A stretch of 64,000 nucleotides of DNA from Paenibacillus sp. 32O-W (lineage in GTDB: Bacteria > Bacillota > Bacilli > Paenibacillales > NBRC-103111). The DNA lies in NCBI RefSeq assembly GCF_007679495.1, contig NZ_VEGP01000006.1, positions 79,340 through 143,339 on the forward strand, read 5' to 3'. The notes below the pieces were generated by a model. It saw only the letters and a program-made list of their open reading frames with translations. It searched no databases and had not been told where the DNA came from. A program made the position numbers and the translations under genes. Below, piece by piece: positions 63,711 through 64,000 of the stretch; the first letter of the stretch is position 1, and the number at the start of each line of letters is the position of its first letter.

Positions 63711-63743
63711 TTTTTTCTTTTCTTTTCTTTTCTTTTCTTTTTT
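63710..63743. repeat. (CTTTT)n short sequence repeat
   Basis: About five CTTTT units flanked by T runs, directly 5' of the riboswitch on its transcript side (GAAAA repeats). It probably lies in the promoter region of the NlpC/P60 gene. Confidence 0.8.
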
Positions 63744-63828
63744 AAGCTACCACATGTTGGGCCGTTGCACAATGCAAAATTTGTAAACTTTCGATTTTTT
63801 GTCACGAATATGGGAAACCTGTGAACTC

Positions 63829-63960
63829 GTGAACCTCCCCCACTTACTCGCTATCGCGAGTTGAAGTCGGGGCTTCTTACCACTGGCAACTTCATGTACC
63901 TATTGTAGATAGGGTTTTGCCCCATCTACTCCATATCCAAGTACGGGGTATCTGTGAAGT
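63829..63960 (-). ncRNA. Probable omega-RNA (TnpB guide RNA) scaffold
   Basis: In tnpB elements the right end is transcribed as the guide-RNA scaffold, with the guide read from flanking DNA. Here the scaffold would end GGAGGTTCAC at 63829, and the guide would begin GAGTTCACAGGTTTCCCATA in the flank (63828 down). The hairpin at 63836-63872 would be the scaffold's last stem. The 5' limit is arbitrary. Call depends on the element call above. Confidence 0.5.
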
Positions 63961-64000
63961 TGTCTTAGTAAGCAACCGATGTCTCTTGTAGACATCGGGG
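63829..64000 (-). mobile_element. IS200/IS605-type element, right end (continues past the window)
   Basis: Reading the minus strand, the window starts inside the 3' part of an element that ends ...AAGTGGGGGAGGTTCAC at 63829. Near this end a long hairpin (CCCC, ACTT and CTCGC-TATC-GCGAG arms, 63836-63872) and the block GAAGCCCCGACTTCAACTCG match the right ends I know from tnpB-carrying IS605/IS1341-type elements of Bacilli. No TnpB coding part could be read in the visible 170 nt, so tnpB should lie beyond base 64000. Confidence 0.7.

Overview
This 64 kb window is chromosomal core DNA of an endospore-forming Firmicute, most likely a Paenibacillus or close Paenibacillaceae relative. Gene content and order match the Bacillus subtilis spoIVA-yph-cmk-ypeB, resABCDE-rluB-spmBA-dacB, scpAB-rib-ppiB-lysA and spoVA-sigF-spoIIAB-spoIIAA-dacF blocks, rearranged relative to one another. 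The base composition is moderate, TTG and GTG starts are common, and strong GGAGG ribosome sites are usual. Most genes are on the minus strand. No tRNA, rRNA or CRISPR array was seen.

Layout. 1-17 kb: the 5' end of spoIVA (with a sigma-E-like promoter), lipoprotein yphF, two [2Fe-2S] ferredoxins around a nucleotidyltransferase-like gene, yphE, a spoVIF-like gene, gpsA, plsY, der, the CIMA/YIEGIA pair, yphA, a four-S1-domain rpsA-like gene, plsC, cmk, the c-di-GMP receptor motI, ypeB, a 52-residue zinc-ribbon gene, prsW, gudB and a mecA paralogue. 17-18 kb: a gene-free, repeat-rich kilobase. 18-23 kb: a membrane protein, a polysaccharide deacetylase lipoprotein, a CPBP protease, a rhodanese, pyrophosphatase and T-box-controlled serA. 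23-33 kb: resE, resD, resC, resB, resA, rluB, an intracellular amidase-like gene, spmB, spmA and dacB. 33-37 kb: a GntR regulator divergent from glcD-glcF.

37-47 kb: gerW (ytfJ), ytfI, scpB, scpA, a degenerate site-2-protease homologue, ribH, ribBA, ribE and ribD behind an FMN riboswitch, then ppiB and lysA. 47-51 kb: spoVAB, spoVAA, sigF, spoIIAB, spoIIAA (sigma-H promoter) and dacF. 51-54 kb: flavohaemoglobin hmp with a Crp/Fnr-type palindrome, and a convergent short Crp-family gene. 53-62 kb: pdhD-pdhC-pdhB-pdhA, an esterase, lipL (which should lipoylate PdhC) and pyrimidine-nucleoside phosphorylase. 62-64 kb: an NlpC/P60 cell-wall hydrolase directly behind a c-di-AMP riboswitch and apparently started at CTG, then the right end of an IS200/IS605-type element with a probable omega-RNA at the window edge.

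Themes are sporulation and germination (SpoIVA, SpoVIF, YpeB, SpmA/B, DacB, GerW, SpoVAA/AB, SigF regulon, DacF), cytochrome c maturation with ResDE redox sensing, NO detoxification, riboflavin, serine and lysine synthesis, and pyruvate oxidation with its lipoylation. Four nucleic-acid-level regulators are clear: a T-box, an FMN riboswitch, a c-di-AMP riboswitch and a sigma-H promoter. All assignments come from reading the sequence; no database search was run.
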